From positions 310,001-374,000 of the forward strand of contig CANLQL010000001.1 in NCBI GenBank assembly GCA_947493265.1: 64,000 nt of DNA, in the 5' to 3' direction. This DNA comes from an uncultured Litoreibacter sp. GTDB lineage: Bacteria > Pseudomonadota > Alphaproteobacteria > Rhodobacterales > Rhodobacteraceae. The stretch's first letter is position 1. Each line of letters begins with the position of its first letter. The translations under genes and the position numbers were made by a program. Below are positions 44,841-53,377 of this stretch, one piece after another. Under the pieces are notes generated by a model, which saw only the letters and a list, made by a program, of their open reading frames with translations, ran no database searches and had not been told where the DNA came from.

Positions 44841-44858
44841 TGTCCAGACTTATTTACA
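44841..44858. promoter_or_regulatory. PpsR/CrtJ operator 2 in crtD-crtE gap
   Basis: TGTCCAGACTTATTTACA fits TGT-N12-ACA. It lies between the candidate crtD -35 and -10 boxes, and contains TTTACA, a candidate crtE -35. Confidence 0.85.
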
Positions 44859-44865
44859 CAAATAG

Positions 44866-44883
44866 TGTCACTAAAGATAGACA
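44866..44883. promoter_or_regulatory. PpsR/CrtJ operator 3 in crtD-crtE gap
   Basis: TGTCACTAAAGATAGACA fits TGT-N12-ACA and overlaps GATAGA, a candidate crtE -10 box 17 bases after TTTACA. It ends 15 bases before the crtE ATG. Confidence 0.85.
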
Positions 44884-44898
44884 CATCGGGAGAATGCC

Positions 44899-45777
44899 AT
44901 GCCTTTCACGCGCCGAATTGAAGCTGCGATTCTGACCGCCATTCGGTCGGGTCAGGCCGGCGCTGCGCCGCCAAAACTTGCCGCGGCGCTGGAACATGCT
45001 GTGTTGCCCGGTGGGGCGCGAATCCGGCCCCAGATTTGCATGTCGGTTGCGCGGGCTTGCGGGGATGATCGACCCAGCCTGTCTGACGCAGCGGCGGCGT
45101 CGATCGAATTGATCCATTGCGCCAGCTTGGTGCATGACGACATGCCGTGCTTTGATGATGCAGATATTCGGCGCAACAAGCCGACCGTGCATAAGGCATT
45201 CAGCGAACCATTGGCGCTTTTGACTGGCGACAGCCTTATTGTCATGGGGTTTGAGACTTTGGCCAAGCAAGCCGTTGTCGATTGCCAGCGGAGTTCAGCC
45301 TTGGTTCTGGCGCTGGCGCAATCCACCGGGATGCCTAACGGCATTTGCGCGGGTCAAGCTTGGGAAAGCGAAGCAGAGGTTGATCTGCGCGCTTATCACA
45401 GGGCCAAAACCGGCGCTCTCTTTGTCGCTGCTTCGCGGATGGGCGCGATTGCGGCGGGCGCCGATCCAGAGCCTTGGACAGAACTTGGCGCGCGGATCGG
45501 GGAAGCCTTTCAGGTGGCCGATGATCTTCGCGATGCGCTTTATGACGAACAGACACTTGGCAAACCTGCGGGTCAGGATGAAATTCACGCCCGGCCCAGC
45601 GCTGTCGCATCCTACGGGGTGCAAGGTGCGATTCGGCATTTGAAGGACATTCTGGGCGGCGCGATTGCGTCGATCCCGGCTTGTGAGGGGGAAGCCGAAT
45701 TGGCGGAAGTTGTTCGCAAAACGGCTGAGCGTTTGACCCCCGTCGCGCCAAATATTGCCACCCATCAGACTGTCTAA
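44899..45777 (+). CDS. crtE: Geranylgeranyl diphosphate synthase CrtE
   Basis: Builds the C20 precursor for carotenoids and the bacteriochlorophyll tail. The 292-aa product has the first aspartate-rich motif DDMPCFDD (about residues 80-87), with GGARIRPQI and the second motif FQVADDLRDALYDE. ATG 44899 follows GGGAGAATGCC. crtF starts six bases after the stop. Confidence 0.94.
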   Translation: MPFTRRIEAAILTAIRSGQAGAAPPKLAAALEHAVLPGGARIRPQICMSVARACGDDRPSLSDAAAASIELIHCASLVHDDMPCFDDADIRRNKPTVHKAFSEPLALLTGDSLIVMGFETLAKQAVVDCQRSSALVLALAQSTGMPNGICAGQAWESEAEVDLRAYHRAKTGALFVAASRMGAIAAGADPEPWTELGARIGEAFQVADDLRDALYDEQTLGKPAGQDEIHARPSAVASYGVQGAIRHLKDILGGAIASIPACEGEAELAEVVRKTAERLTPVAPNIATHQTV

Positions 45778-45783
45778 ACGCGG

Positions 45784-46911
45784 ATGACTGCGGTCGATCA
45801 TCAGCTTCCGAAACCAAAGCGTCCGCGGCGGTTGGGAATGCATCACTGGTTGATGAACAAGATCGCCTCACCCGATTTTCAGGCATGGGCGGCAGCGTTT
45901 CCTCTGACGAAACGGGCTGCGCGCAAGGATGGGGAGCGGCTGTTTGATCTGGTGTCAGGCTTTGCCTATTCGCAGGTACTGCACGCGGCAGTTGAGCTAG
46001 GGTTGCTTCGTATTTTGCAAGAAGGCCCTGCGGGATCTTTTGCATTATCTGGCAAACTTGGGCTGAGCGAAGATCGCACGCGGGCGCTGTGTCAGGCGAC
46101 CAGCGCACTGGGCCTGACCGAACGGACACGCGATGGCACCTACCGCCTGGCGCGTCTGGGGGCTGCGACAATCGGGGTTCCGGGCCTGGAGGCGATGATC
46201 AAACACCATGCTGTTTTTTATCAGGATTTGCAGGATCCCGTGGCGTTGCTGCGGGATGAAACGGACCCGCAATTGGCAAAGTTCTGGCCCTATGTACGGG
46301 GCGAAACGGCCAAAGAGGTTCCAAGCGATACGGCGCAGACCTATTCAGACCTCATGGCGCAGACGCAAGGTTTGGTCGCACAGGAAACCCTTCGTGCGGT
46401 TGATCTGACGGGTGTTCGGCACTTGATGGATGTTGGTGGTGGGACCGGGGCCTTTCTGAAGGCTGTCCGGGCGCAATTTGGCGAACTGCAGCTGAGCCTG
46501 TTTGATCTGCCAGGTGTGGTCGCGAATGCTAGGCTAGACGGTCAGGCGATCGACGCAAAAAGCGGCAGCTTTCACGAGCCGTTGCCGCGGGGGCCGGATG
46601 CGATCAGTTTGGTTCGCGTTCTTTATGATCACAGCGACGATACTATCGATTCGCTTCTGAGTAAGGTCTATGACGCGCTTCCTGCCGGTGGCAGGTTGAT
46701 TGTGTCGGAACCGATGGCTGGAGGCGAGAATCCGACCCGCTCGGGCGATGTGTACTTTTCGCTTTACACTATGGCGATGACCACTGGACGGGCCAGATCA
46801 GCTGCTCAGATACAGAAGATGATCTTTATTAACGGGTTTGAAAACATTAAGTTTTTCCCCACGGATCGCCCTTTCATCACCAGCTGTATCACGGCCCAAA
46901 AGCCCGGTTAA
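45784..46911 (+). CDS. crtF: Hydroxyneurosporene O-methyltransferase CrtF
   Basis: Methylates the 1-hydroxyl of carotenoid intermediates using SAM. The 375-aa product has an N-terminal dimerisation helix-turn-helix region (LQEGPAGSFALSGKLGLSEDRTRAL) and a C-terminal methyltransferase domain with the SAM motif LMDVGGGTGAFLKAVRAQF (about residues 215-233) and SLVRVLYDHSDD. Starts six bases after crtE. The next 128 bases are the bchC control region. Confidence 0.93.
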   Translation: MTAVDHQLPKPKRPRRLGMHHWLMNKIASPDFQAWAAAFPLTKRAARKDGERLFDLVSGFAYSQVLHAAVELGLLRILQEGPAGSFALSGKLGLSEDRTRALCQATSALGLTERTRDGTYRLARLGAATIGVPGLEAMIKHHAVFYQDLQDPVALLRDETDPQLAKFWPYVRGETAKEVPSDTAQTYSDLMAQTQGLVAQETLRAVDLTGVRHLMDVGGGTGAFLKAVRAQFGELQLSLFDLPGVVANARLDGQAIDAKSGSFHEPLPRGPDAISLVRVLYDHSDDTIDSLLSKVYDALPAGGRLIVSEPMAGGENPTRSGDVYFSLYTMAMTTGRARSAAQIQKMIFINGFENIKFFPTDRPFITSCITAQKPG

Positions 46912-46928
46912 AATCAAGGCAAACTAAT

Positions 46929-46946
46929 TGTCCAAGATTATTGACA
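46929..46946. promoter_or_regulatory. PpsR/CrtJ operator 1 upstream of bchC
   Basis: TGTCCAAGATTATTGACA fits TGT-N12-ACA. Its right arm includes TTGACA (46941-46946), a consensus -35 box; TAAAGT 16 bases later is a candidate -10. Confidence 0.85.
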
Positions 46947-46954
46947 TTTTCTAC

Positions 46955-46972
46955 TGTAAATTTAAAGTTACA
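46955..46972. promoter_or_regulatory. PpsR/CrtJ operator 2 upstream of bchC
   Basis: TGTAAATTTAAAGTTACA fits TGT-N12-ACA and is close to a full palindrome. It starts 8 bases after operator 1, the paired layout known for bchC promoters, and covers the candidate -10 box. Confidence 0.88.
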
Positions 46973-47039
46973 CTAAGCGATAGAGAGACTCCGCGCGGGA
47001 AATGACGCGAAGCTCTGACTTCAGGAGAGAGGACAAAGC

Positions 47040-47981
47040 TTGGACACCACTGCAGTTTTACTTGCCGGACCGAAAGATCTTGGCCTGCAGAACTTGGCGC
47101 TCGATACGCCGGGCGATGGTGACTTGGTTATCGAAATCTCCCACTCAGGAATTTCAACAGGAACTGAAAAGCTGTTCTGGTCCGGCGAGATGCCGCCGTT
47201 CCCCGGTATGGGCTACCCGTTGGTGCCCGGCTATGAGGCCACGGGCGAAGTTGTCTCAGCGCACCGGTCCACCGGGTTTCGCGCGGGCGACCGGGTCTTT
47301 GTCCCTGGCGCAAGCTGCTACGGGGAAATCAAAGGCCTGTTCGGTGGTGCCGCGCGCCGGGTTGTGACGGCTGCTGACCGGGTCACCCGGATCGACGGCG
47401 GCATGGGGGCAGAAGGCGCATTGCTGGCGTTGGCTGCGACTGCGCGCCATTCAATGGCCGGGCTTGATAAGACACTTCCGGATTTGATTGTTGGCCACGG
47501 CGTGTTGGGCCGCTTGCTGGCGCGCTTGACGATTGCCGCCGGAGGGGCCGCACCCACCGTTTGGGAAATCGATCCTGATCGCTGTGACGGCGCGCAGGGT
47601 TATGAGGTGATTAACCCCGCTGACGATCCCCGCCGCGATTACGGCTGCATTTACGATGCATCCGGCAATGGCGGTTTACTCAATGACCTGATCACCCGGC
47701 TGACCAAGGGCGGAGAGATTGTGTTGGCTGGCTTTTATCCAGAACCGCTGAGCTTTGCGTTTCCGCCTGCCTTTATGAAAGAGGCCCGGTTCCGGGTCGC
47801 CGCGGAATGGACGAATGACGATTTGGTTGCCACACGGCAATTGATCGACTGTGGGGCGCTGTCCTTGTCGGGCTTGATTACCGACACGCGCAAGGCCGCA
47901 GACGCCCCAGCCGCTTATGAGCAAGCGTTCAACGATCCGACTTGCCTGAAAATGATCCTCGATTGGAGAGATGTCGCATGA
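47040..47981 (+). CDS. bchC: Bacteriochlorophyllide a dehydrogenase BchC, TTG start
   Basis: Oxidises the 3-hydroxyethyl group to acetyl. The 313-aa product is a zinc-less alcohol-dehydrogenase relative: [37 protein letters not shown] (about residues 35-72) and the Rossmann core [15 protein letters not shown]. The family N-terminus ([10 protein letters not shown]) begins at TTG 47040, preceded by GGAGAGAGGACA; no ATG is available. It heads the bchCXYZ-puf transcript; its stop overlaps bchX (ATGA). Confidence 0.93.
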   Translation: MDTTAVLLAGPKDLGLQNLALDTPGDGDLVIEISHSGISTGTEKLFWSGEMPPFPGMGYPLVPGYEATGEVVSAHRSTGFRAGDRVFVPGASCYGEIKGLFGGAARRVVTAADRVTRIDGGMGAEGALLALAATARHSMAGLDKTLPDLIVGHGVLGRLLARLTIAAGGAAPTVWEIDPDRCDGAQGYEVINPADDPRRDYGCIYDASGNGGLLNDLITRLTKGGEIVLAGFYPEPLSFAFPPAFMKEARFRVAAEWTNDDLVATRQLIDCGALSLSGLITDTRKAADAPAAYEQAFNDPTCLKMILDWRDVA

Positions 47982-48979
47982 AAGATGAAGTCCCAAACCT
48001 GAAAGATTTCGATCAGCGGCTCCGTGACGAAGCGCATGAGGATCTGGCAGACATCGTGGCCGAAGAGCCAACGTCAAAAACGCAGATCATCGCGATCTAT
48101 GGCAAGGGCGGCATCGGCAAGTCTTTCACGCTGGCGAACCTGTCCCACATGATGGCGGAGCAGGGCAAACGCGTGCTGTTGATCGGGTGCGATCCCAAAT
48201 CGGACACAACAAGCCTGCTGTTTGGCGGCAAAGCTTGCCCCACGATTATCGAGACATCGACCCGCAAGAAACTTGCAGGCGAAGAGGTTAAGATCGGGGA
48301 TGTGTGCTTCAAGCGCGGCGGTGTGTTCGCGATGGAGCTTGGCGGGCCGGAAGTGGGTCGCGGTTGTGGTGGTCGCGGGATCATCCACGGGTTTGAACTT
48401 CTTGAGAAGCTGGGCTTCCATGATTGGGATTTCGACTACGTCTTGCTTGATTTCCTAGGCGACGTGGTCTGCGGTGGGTTCGGGCTGCCGATTGCGCGCG
48501 ATATGGCGCAGAAGGTTATCTTGGTTGCCTCAAACGATCTTCAATCGCTTTACGTGGCCAATAATGTCTGCTCGGCGGTGGAATACTTCCGCAAGCTGGG
48601 TGGCAATGTCGGCGTCGCGGGTCTTGTGATCAACAAAGATGACGGATCCGGGGAGGCTGCTGCCTTCGCCGAGGCGGTTGATATCCCGATCCTAGCATCG
48701 ATTCCGCAGGATGATGACCTGCGCAAAAAATCTGCCAACTACCAGATCGTCGGCACGGCTGAGTCTGAATGGGGCGGCCTGTTTGCAGCGCTGGGCGACA
48801 ATGTCGCTGTTGCTCCACCTGTTCGTCCGGCACCGCTGGACCAGGACGGTTTGCTGGCTTTGTTCGACAGCAAAGATACCGGCGGCGACTACGTTTTGGT
48901 GCCGGCAACCGACATGGATATGCGCGGCAAGAACGCAGAACCCAAACCGTCATTGGAGGTTGTCTACGATGACGCGTGA
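47978..48979 (+). CDS. bchX: Chlorophyllide a reductase iron protein BchX
   Basis: The NifH-like ATP-driven electron donor of chlorophyllide a reductase. The 333-aa product has a P-loop [19 protein letters not shown] (about residues 41-59), switch region [21 protein letters not shown], and cluster cysteines in CFKRGG...[19 protein letters not shown] 47978 overlaps the bchC stop; an upstream ATT-type extension lies inside bchC. Its end overlaps a small frame by 11 bases. Confidence 0.95.
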   Translation: MKDEVPNLKDFDQRLRDEAHEDLADIVAEEPTSKTQIIAIYGKGGIGKSFTLANLSHMMAEQGKRVLLIGCDPKSDTTSLLFGGKACPTIIETSTRKKLAGEEVKIGDVCFKRGGVFAMELGGPEVGRGCGGRGIIHGFELLEKLGFHDWDFDYVLLDFLGDVVCGGFGLPIARDMAQKVILVASNDLQSLYVANNVCSAVEYFRKLGGNVGVAGLVINKDDGSGEAAAFAEAVDIPILASIPQDDDLRKKSANYQIVGTAESEWGGLFAALGDNVAVAPPVRPAPLDQDGLLALFDSKDTGGDYVLVPATDMDMRGKNAEPKPSLEVVYDDA

Positions 48980-49166
48980 GACCCGAACAATTGTTCGGCA
49001 AGGCCAGAAGGATATCGAACGTATGCGCCGGGAAGCTGAGACCGCATCGATCGGGGCGCAACGCCAAAAAGAGATCCTCGCTGAGAAAAAGCGGGAAATA
49101 GATCGCCAATACAAGAAAGCTGAAGAGCTTGTTGCGAAAACGAAAGGGAAATTGTCGGATGTTTGA
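48969..49166 (+). CDS. Small coiled-coil protein between bchX and bchY, 65 aa
   Basis: I recognise no family. ATG 48969 overlaps the last 11 bases of bchX and is preceded by GGAGG ten bases upstream. The 65-aa product is very charged (18 K/R and 12 D/E, with many Q) without cysteine or membrane segment, and reads as one long helix of heptad character (KDIERMRREAE, KEILAEKKREIDRQ). Its stop overlaps the next tiny frame by eight bases. The chain of overlaps suggests real, coupled expression with the reductase genes. Confidence 0.65.
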   Translation: MTRETRTIVRQGQKDIERMRREAETASIGAQRQKEILAEKKREIDRQYKKAEELVAKTKGKLSDV

Positions 49167-49269
49167 TTTTGAAGAACTCGCGCAATGGGATGATGGCCTG
49201 AAAGCCCTGGAGCCCGACCCTCAGACCGACGACACCGACCGGACTGTTGAGGACGGAAGCAGCGAATGA
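49159..49269 (+). CDS. Tiny acidic protein between bchX and bchY, 36 aa
   Basis: ATG 49159 overlaps the 65-aa frame by eight bases; AAGGGA lies about nine bases upstream. The product, starting MFDFEELAQWDD, has 13 acidic and 2 basic residues out of 36. Its TGA overlaps the bchY ATG (ATGA), so translation would feed straight into bchY. It is too short for the usual ORF lists. No family recognised. It may be a coupling leader for bchY or an acidic partner of the basic 65-aa protein. Confidence 0.55.
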   Translation: MFDFEELAQWDDGLKALEPDPQTDDTDRTVEDGSSE

Positions 49270-50831
49270 GCGATGAGGTCAAATATGACGCTACAGACGC
49301 GACGGTTGTGACAGAAGGTCATCCGAACGCGCCCGAAGGCTCCCCCGTTATTGAAGACGGGATGGGCTGTCATGCGGGTGCTGCGACGATGGAAGAAGCA
49401 GCGCGCGCAGCGGGCAAGTCAGACATTCTGGATCAATATGCAAAGGACTATCCGCAAGGACCCCATGACCAGCCACAATCCATGTGTCCGGCTTTTGGGT
49501 CTTTGCGCGTGGGCCTGCGTATGCGGCGCACAGCGACGATCCTGTCAGGATCAGCTTGTTGCGTTTACGGCCTGACATTTGTCAGCCATTTCTACGGTGC
49601 GCGGCGGTCGGTCGGCTATGTTCCGTTCAATTCTGAAAGCCTTGTGACCGGCAAGCTTTATGAAGATATTCGCGATTCCGTGCATGAGATGGCCGATCCC
49701 GATCGGTATGACGCGATTGTGGTGACGAACCTGTGCGTGCCAACCGCGTCGGGTGTGCCGCTGCGCCTTCTGCCCGATGAGATTAACGGCGTGCGGATCA
49801 TCGGCATTGATGTGCCGGGATTTGGAATTCCGACCCATGCAGAGGCCAAGGATGTTTTGGCCGGCGCGATGTTGAACTACGCGCGCAAGGAAGTTGAAGC
49901 GGGTCCGGTTGCGGCACCTGTCGGCGGTAAGTCTGATCGCCCGACGGTGACCATCCTGGGCGAGATGTTCCCGGCTGATCCAATGAGTATCGGTCAGCTG
50001 ATCGCGCCTTTGGGGCTTGCCACTGGGCCAACCGTTCCGTGCCGTGAGTGGCGCGAGCTTTATTCAGCATTGGATTGCGGGGCCGTGGCCGCAATTCATC
50101 CTTTCTACACGGCATCCATCCGCGAATTCGAAGCCGCCGGACGGCCCATTGTTGGGTCGGCTCCAGTGGGGAGAGACGGGACCGCGGCATGGCTTAGAGG
50201 TCTGGGAGACGCGTTCGGTCTTCCTGACAAAGGTGTGGCCGCCGCACAGAATGCGTCTCTCCCGGCGATTTCGTCTGCGCTTGCAGCCACACCAATCAAA
50301 GGAACGATCACATTGTCAGGCTATGAAGGCAGCGAATTGCTGGTGGCCCGCCTCTTGATCGAAAGCGGGGCGAACGTGCCCTATGTCGGAACTGCGTGCC
50401 CAAAAACACCGTGGTCCGCGGCCGATGCGGATTGGCTGGAAAGCAAGGGCGTAAAGGTTACGTATCGCGCTTCACTGGAAGATGATTGCGCGGCCATGGA
50501 AGCTGTGAAGCCTGATTTGGCAATTGGAACGACACCGGTTGTTCAGAAAGCCAAAGAGCTTGGTATTCCCGGTCTCTACTTTACCAACCTGATTTCGGCC
50601 CGCCCCTTGATGGGCGCTGCCGGGGCCGGATCTTTGGCACAGGTGGTGAATGCGGCGATCAGCAACAAGGACCGGATGGACACGATGCGGGAGTTCTTCG
50701 AAGGCGTCGGCTCTGGCGACACGGCGGGTGTCTGGGAAGGTGCGCCGAATGTACGGGAAGACTTCCGGGCGCTGAACCTCAAGAAGCTTGAAAAGCAAGC
50801 ACGCGCAGCCAAAGCGGCGGAGATGATCTAG
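49266..50831 (+). CDS. bchY: Chlorophyllide a reductase subunit BchY
   Basis: NifD/K-like subunit that, with BchZ, binds the substrate and an iron-sulfur cluster. The 521-aa product has cysteines near the N-terminus (GMGCHAGAATMEEAA; QSMCPAFGSLR; GSACCVYGLTF) and the substrate-fold blocks TNLCVPTASGVPL and LGEMFPADPMSIGQLI. ATG 49266 overlaps the 36-aa frame. A 148-base gap with a repeat element separates it from bchZ, unusual in this otherwise overlapping operon. Confidence 0.94.
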   Translation: MSDEVKYDATDATVVTEGHPNAPEGSPVIEDGMGCHAGAATMEEAARAAGKSDILDQYAKDYPQGPHDQPQSMCPAFGSLRVGLRMRRTATILSGSACCVYGLTFVSHFYGARRSVGYVPFNSESLVTGKLYEDIRDSVHEMADPDRYDAIVVTNLCVPTASGVPLRLLPDEINGVRIIGIDVPGFGIPTHAEAKDVLAGAMLNYARKEVEAGPVAAPVGGKSDRPTVTILGEMFPADPMSIGQLIAPLGLATGPTVPCREWRELYSALDCGAVAAIHPFYTASIREFEAAGRPIVGSAPVGRDGTAAWLRGLGDAFGLPDKGVAAAQNASLPAISSALAATPIKGTITLSGYEGSELLVARLLIESGANVPYVGTACPKTPWSAADADWLESKGVKVTYRASLEDDCAAMEAVKPDLAIGTTPVVQKAKELGIPGLYFTNLISARPLMGAAGAGSLAQVVNAAISNKDRMDTMREFFEGVGSGDTAGVWEGAPNVREDFRALNLKKLEKQARAAKAAEMI

Positions 50832-50912
50832 TGTGCGTTTATCTGGATAAACGCGCACGGCGCAGAGAAGCGATTTTCGTAGAAAATGGCGGCTGCGCGC
50901 TGGTTGATTTTG

Positions 50913-50962
50913 CAGCTGGGGGCCAGCCCCCAGACCCCTGGAGTATTTCCGGCAAGAAGAAG
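50913..50962. repeat. Intergenic repeat element copy 1 (bchY-bchZ gap)
   Basis: An 8-bp inverted repeat CTGGGGGC/GCCCCCAG (50916-50933) is followed by a conserved tail GGAGTATTTccGGCAAGAAGAA. The tail recurs at 58412-58433. Such GC-rich plus AAGAAGAA elements recur in many Rhodobacteraceae intergenic regions, from memory. Confidence 0.6.
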
Positions 50963-50979
50963 CCGCGAGGTCGCGGCTG

Positions 50980-52455
50980 ATGCTGGTGCAAGATCATGAC
51001 AGAGCTGGCGGGTATTGGGGCGCAGTCTATGCGTTTTGTGCAACGAAAGGCTTGCAGGTCGTGATTGATGGCCCGGTGGGGTGTGAAAACCTGCCGGTGA
51101 CGTCCGTTCTGCATTACACTGACGCATTGCCGCCGCATGAGTTGCCGATTGTGGTAACCGGTCTTGGCGAAGGCGAAATGGGCGCAGGCACCGAGGACGC
51201 GATGAAGCGCGCCTGGGGGACATTGGATCCGGCGCTGCCAGCTGTTGTGGTCACCGGTTCGATTGCCGAGATGATCGGCGGCGGTGTGACCCCTCAAGGA
51301 ACGAATATTCAACGGTTCTTGCCGCGCACCATTGATGAAGATCAGTGGGAAAGTGCGGACCGGGCGATGACCTGGATTTTCACCGAGTTTGGCATGACCA
51401 AAGGTCGGATGCCACGCGAAGCGAAACGCGAAGAGGGCGCGGCCCCGCGGGTTAATATCCTTGGGCCGATGTATGGCACGTTCAACATGCCTTCCGATTT
51501 GGCGGAGATCCGGCGTCTGGTCGAGGGGATCGGCGCGGATGTGAACATAGTGATGCCGCTGGGATCGCATATTGCCGAGATGCGCAATCTGGTGAATGCG
51601 GATGTAAACATCTGTATGTACCGGGAGTTTGGGCGCGGGCTTTGCGAAGTTCTTGGCAAGCCGTATCTGCAGGCCCCTGTCGGGATCGATTCAACGACAA
51701 AATTCCTCCGAAAGCTCGGTGAACTTCTGGATCTTGATCCGGAACCGTTCATTGAGCGGGAGAAGCATTCGACGATCAAGCCGGTTTGGGATTTGTGGCG
51801 CTCTGTCACGCAGGATTTCTTTGCGACGGCCAGCTTTGCGATTGTCGCCAATGAGACATACGCGCGTGGGATCCGGAATTTCCTGGAAAACGATATGGGC
51901 TTGCCGTGTGCATTCGCTGTGGCCCGGACGCGCGGCAAGAAAACCAACAATGAGGAAGTGCGCGCCTTATTGGGATCAAAGCGGCCTTTGGTGGTTTTCG
52001 GCTCGATCAACGAGAAGATGTATATGGCGGAGCTGAAAGCGGGCTTTGGCCCAAGCCCCGCCTTTATCCCGGCAAGTTTTCCGGGAGCCGCCATTCGGCG
52101 CGCAACCGGGACGCCGTTCATGGGCTATGCGGGCGCGACTTATTTGGTGCAGGAGGTTTGCAACAGCCTGTTTGATGCGCTGTTCCACATCCTGCCGCTG
52201 GGCAGCGAAATGGATGCGGCCGAGGCGACACCAACCAATCTACGCCGCGATTTCCCTTGGGACGAGGACGCGCAGCGTCTTTTGGACCGGATCGTAGAAG
52301 AGCACCCCGTTTTGACCCGTATCTCTGCCGCAAAGACACTGCGCGACAGGGCGGAAGCCACGGCGCTGAGCCAAGGCGACGAACGGGTCGTGAAAGAAAC
52401 CATCGCGGCCTTCGCGCCTGCGGGATTTGAGATGAAAGAGGGAGTACAGAAATGA
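50980..52455 (+). CDS. bchZ: Chlorophyllide a reductase subunit BchZ
   Basis: NifK-like partner of BchY. The 491-aa product begins [55 protein letters not shown], a family block with the cluster cysteine, and has [56 protein letters not shown] 50980 has only a weak CGAGG before it. The stop overlaps pufQ by ATGA. Confidence 0.94.
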   Translation: MLVQDHDRAGGYWGAVYAFCATKGLQVVIDGPVGCENLPVTSVLHYTDALPPHELPIVVTGLGEGEMGAGTEDAMKRAWGTLDPALPAVVVTGSIAEMIGGGVTPQGTNIQRFLPRTIDEDQWESADRAMTWIFTEFGMTKGRMPREAKREEGAAPRVNILGPMYGTFNMPSDLAEIRRLVEGIGADVNIVMPLGSHIAEMRNLVNADVNICMYREFGRGLCEVLGKPYLQAPVGIDSTTKFLRKLGELLDLDPEPFIEREKHSTIKPVWDLWRSVTQDFFATASFAIVANETYARGIRNFLENDMGLPCAFAVARTRGKKTNNEEVRALLGSKRPLVVFGSINEKMYMAELKAGFGPSPAFIPASFPGAAIRRATGTPFMGYAGATYLVQEVCNSLFDALFHILPLGSEMDAAEATPTNLRRDFPWDEDAQRLLDRIVEEHPVLTRISAAKTLRDRAEATALSQGDERVVKETIAAFAPAGFEMKEGVQK

Positions 52456-52679
52456 GCGACCAAACATCCGGAGGGTTTGAATTTGAAGCCCCCGCGAAGA
52501 AAGCGCCGAAGACAGAGTTTGCGGTCTATTTCGCGATCATCTTTGTAGCGACCTTGCCATTGTCTTGCCTGACCTGGGCCTTGTCGGTTCTGAAAAACGG
52601 CAATGCATCACGAAAAGGCCCCATCAAACGGGCCTGGACTCAAGCTTCGATCATCACGCCGATGATTTTTTCTGCCTGA
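52452..52679 (+). CDS. pufQ: PufQ, photosynthetic complex assembly protein
   Basis: The 75-aa product has a polar N-terminus and one membrane span (about residues 24-44, [22 protein letters not shown]), the size and shape of PufQ, which is thought to carry or deliver bacteriochlorophyll intermediates. It overlaps bchZ and heads the puf genes. A 255-base leader without genes follows before pufB. Confidence 0.85.
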   Translation: MSDQTSGGFEFEAPAKKAPKTEFAVYFAIIFVATLPLSCLTWALSVLKNGNASRKGPIKRAWTQASIITPMIFSA

Positions 52680-52934
52680 CGCAGACGGCGGATGGATCGC
52701 TAGCTTAGTCCAACCAAGGACGGTTTGAACGCCCGTCCGACATCGTTCTGTTGGGGAGACAACAGGATCAGCGAACCAGACCTGCCTTGGCAGGGCTGGG
52801 GACAATTCCCGGGGTAAAATCCGGGATACCTGATCTGTCGCTCCCCCCCGGGGTGACGGATTGTGATGGGGGATGAGCCCTCAACATAACCCGGCCGCGG
52901 GGGGCGCGGCGTCAGTCTAATTTCGGAGGAAACC
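52680..52934 (+). promoter_or_regulatory. Non-coding pufQ-pufB leader
   Basis: No gene is seen in these 255 bases. It holds several stems, including GGACGG/CCGTCC (52718-52738) and TCCCGG/CCGGGA near 52810. GC content rises strongly towards pufB. In Rhodobacter this region carries the pufB promoter/processing site; I find no TGT-N12-ACA operator here. Confidence 0.6.
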
Positions 52935-53081
52935 ATGGCTGATAATCTGTCCTTCACAGGACTTTCAGACGAACAGGCACAAGAGTTGCATGCCGTCTAT
53001 ATGAGCGGGCTTTGGCTATTCGTAGCTGTGGCCGTTGTTGCTCATATTGCGACATACATCTGGCGTCCCTGGTTCGGATAA
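52935..53081 (+). CDS. pufB: LH1 light-harvesting beta subunit
   Basis: The 48-aa protein forms, with PufA, the ring around the reaction centre. It has the beta pattern: [21 protein letters not shown], one span, and the bacteriochlorophyll-binding histidine in [14 protein letters not shown]. It is too short for usual ORF lists. ATG 52935 follows TTCGGAGGAAACC, a strong ribosome site. Confidence 0.95.
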   Translation: MADNLSFTGLSDEQAQELHAVYMSGLWLFVAVAVVAHIATYIWRPWFG

Positions 53082-53092
53082 AGGATTGAAAA

Positions 53093-53242
53093 ATGGCTAA
53101 ATTTTACAAGATCTGGCTCGTTTTTGATCCCCGCCGCGTGTTTGTCGCACAAGGCGTCTTCCTCTTCTTGTTGGCAGCGATGATTCATCTCGTCGTGCTG
53201 AGCTCGGGCCTGAACTGGTTCGAGATTGCCGCTGGCGGCTGA
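53093..53242 (+). CDS. pufA: LH1 light-harvesting alpha subunit
   Basis: The 49-aa protein has [41 protein letters not shown] before the span and the bacteriochlorophyll-ligand histidine in [11 protein letters not shown] 53093 lies 11 bases after pufB with AAGGATTG upstream. A stable hairpin follows before pufL. Confidence 0.95.
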   Translation: MAKFYKIWLVFDPRRVFVAQGVFLFLLAAMIHLVVLSSGLNWFEIAAGG

Positions 53243-53270
53243 GCGAAGTCTTAAACGACCAAAACAACAG

Positions 53271-53305
53271 TTGTGGGCGGAGGTCCCCGAAACCTTCGCC
53301 CGCAA
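53271..53305 (+). other. pufA-pufL intercistronic hairpin
   Basis: TTGTGGGCGGAGGT (53271-53284) and AACCTTCGCCCGCAA (53291-53305) form a long stem with a G-rich loop. In Rhodobacter a hairpin here protects the pufBA mRNA and sets the LH1:RC ratio; the same role is inferred. Confidence 0.75.
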
Positions 53306-53377
53306 CAAACCAAAAAATGTAGCGGGACGGCTAAGACCCAAAAGACGATCAAGGCCGCCAATTAGGGAGACAAAGGC

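Noticed and set aside
45335-46171. 278-codon frame antisense to crtE and crtF
   Set aside because: Covered by two certain genes in the opposite direction; composition is that of a shadow frame.
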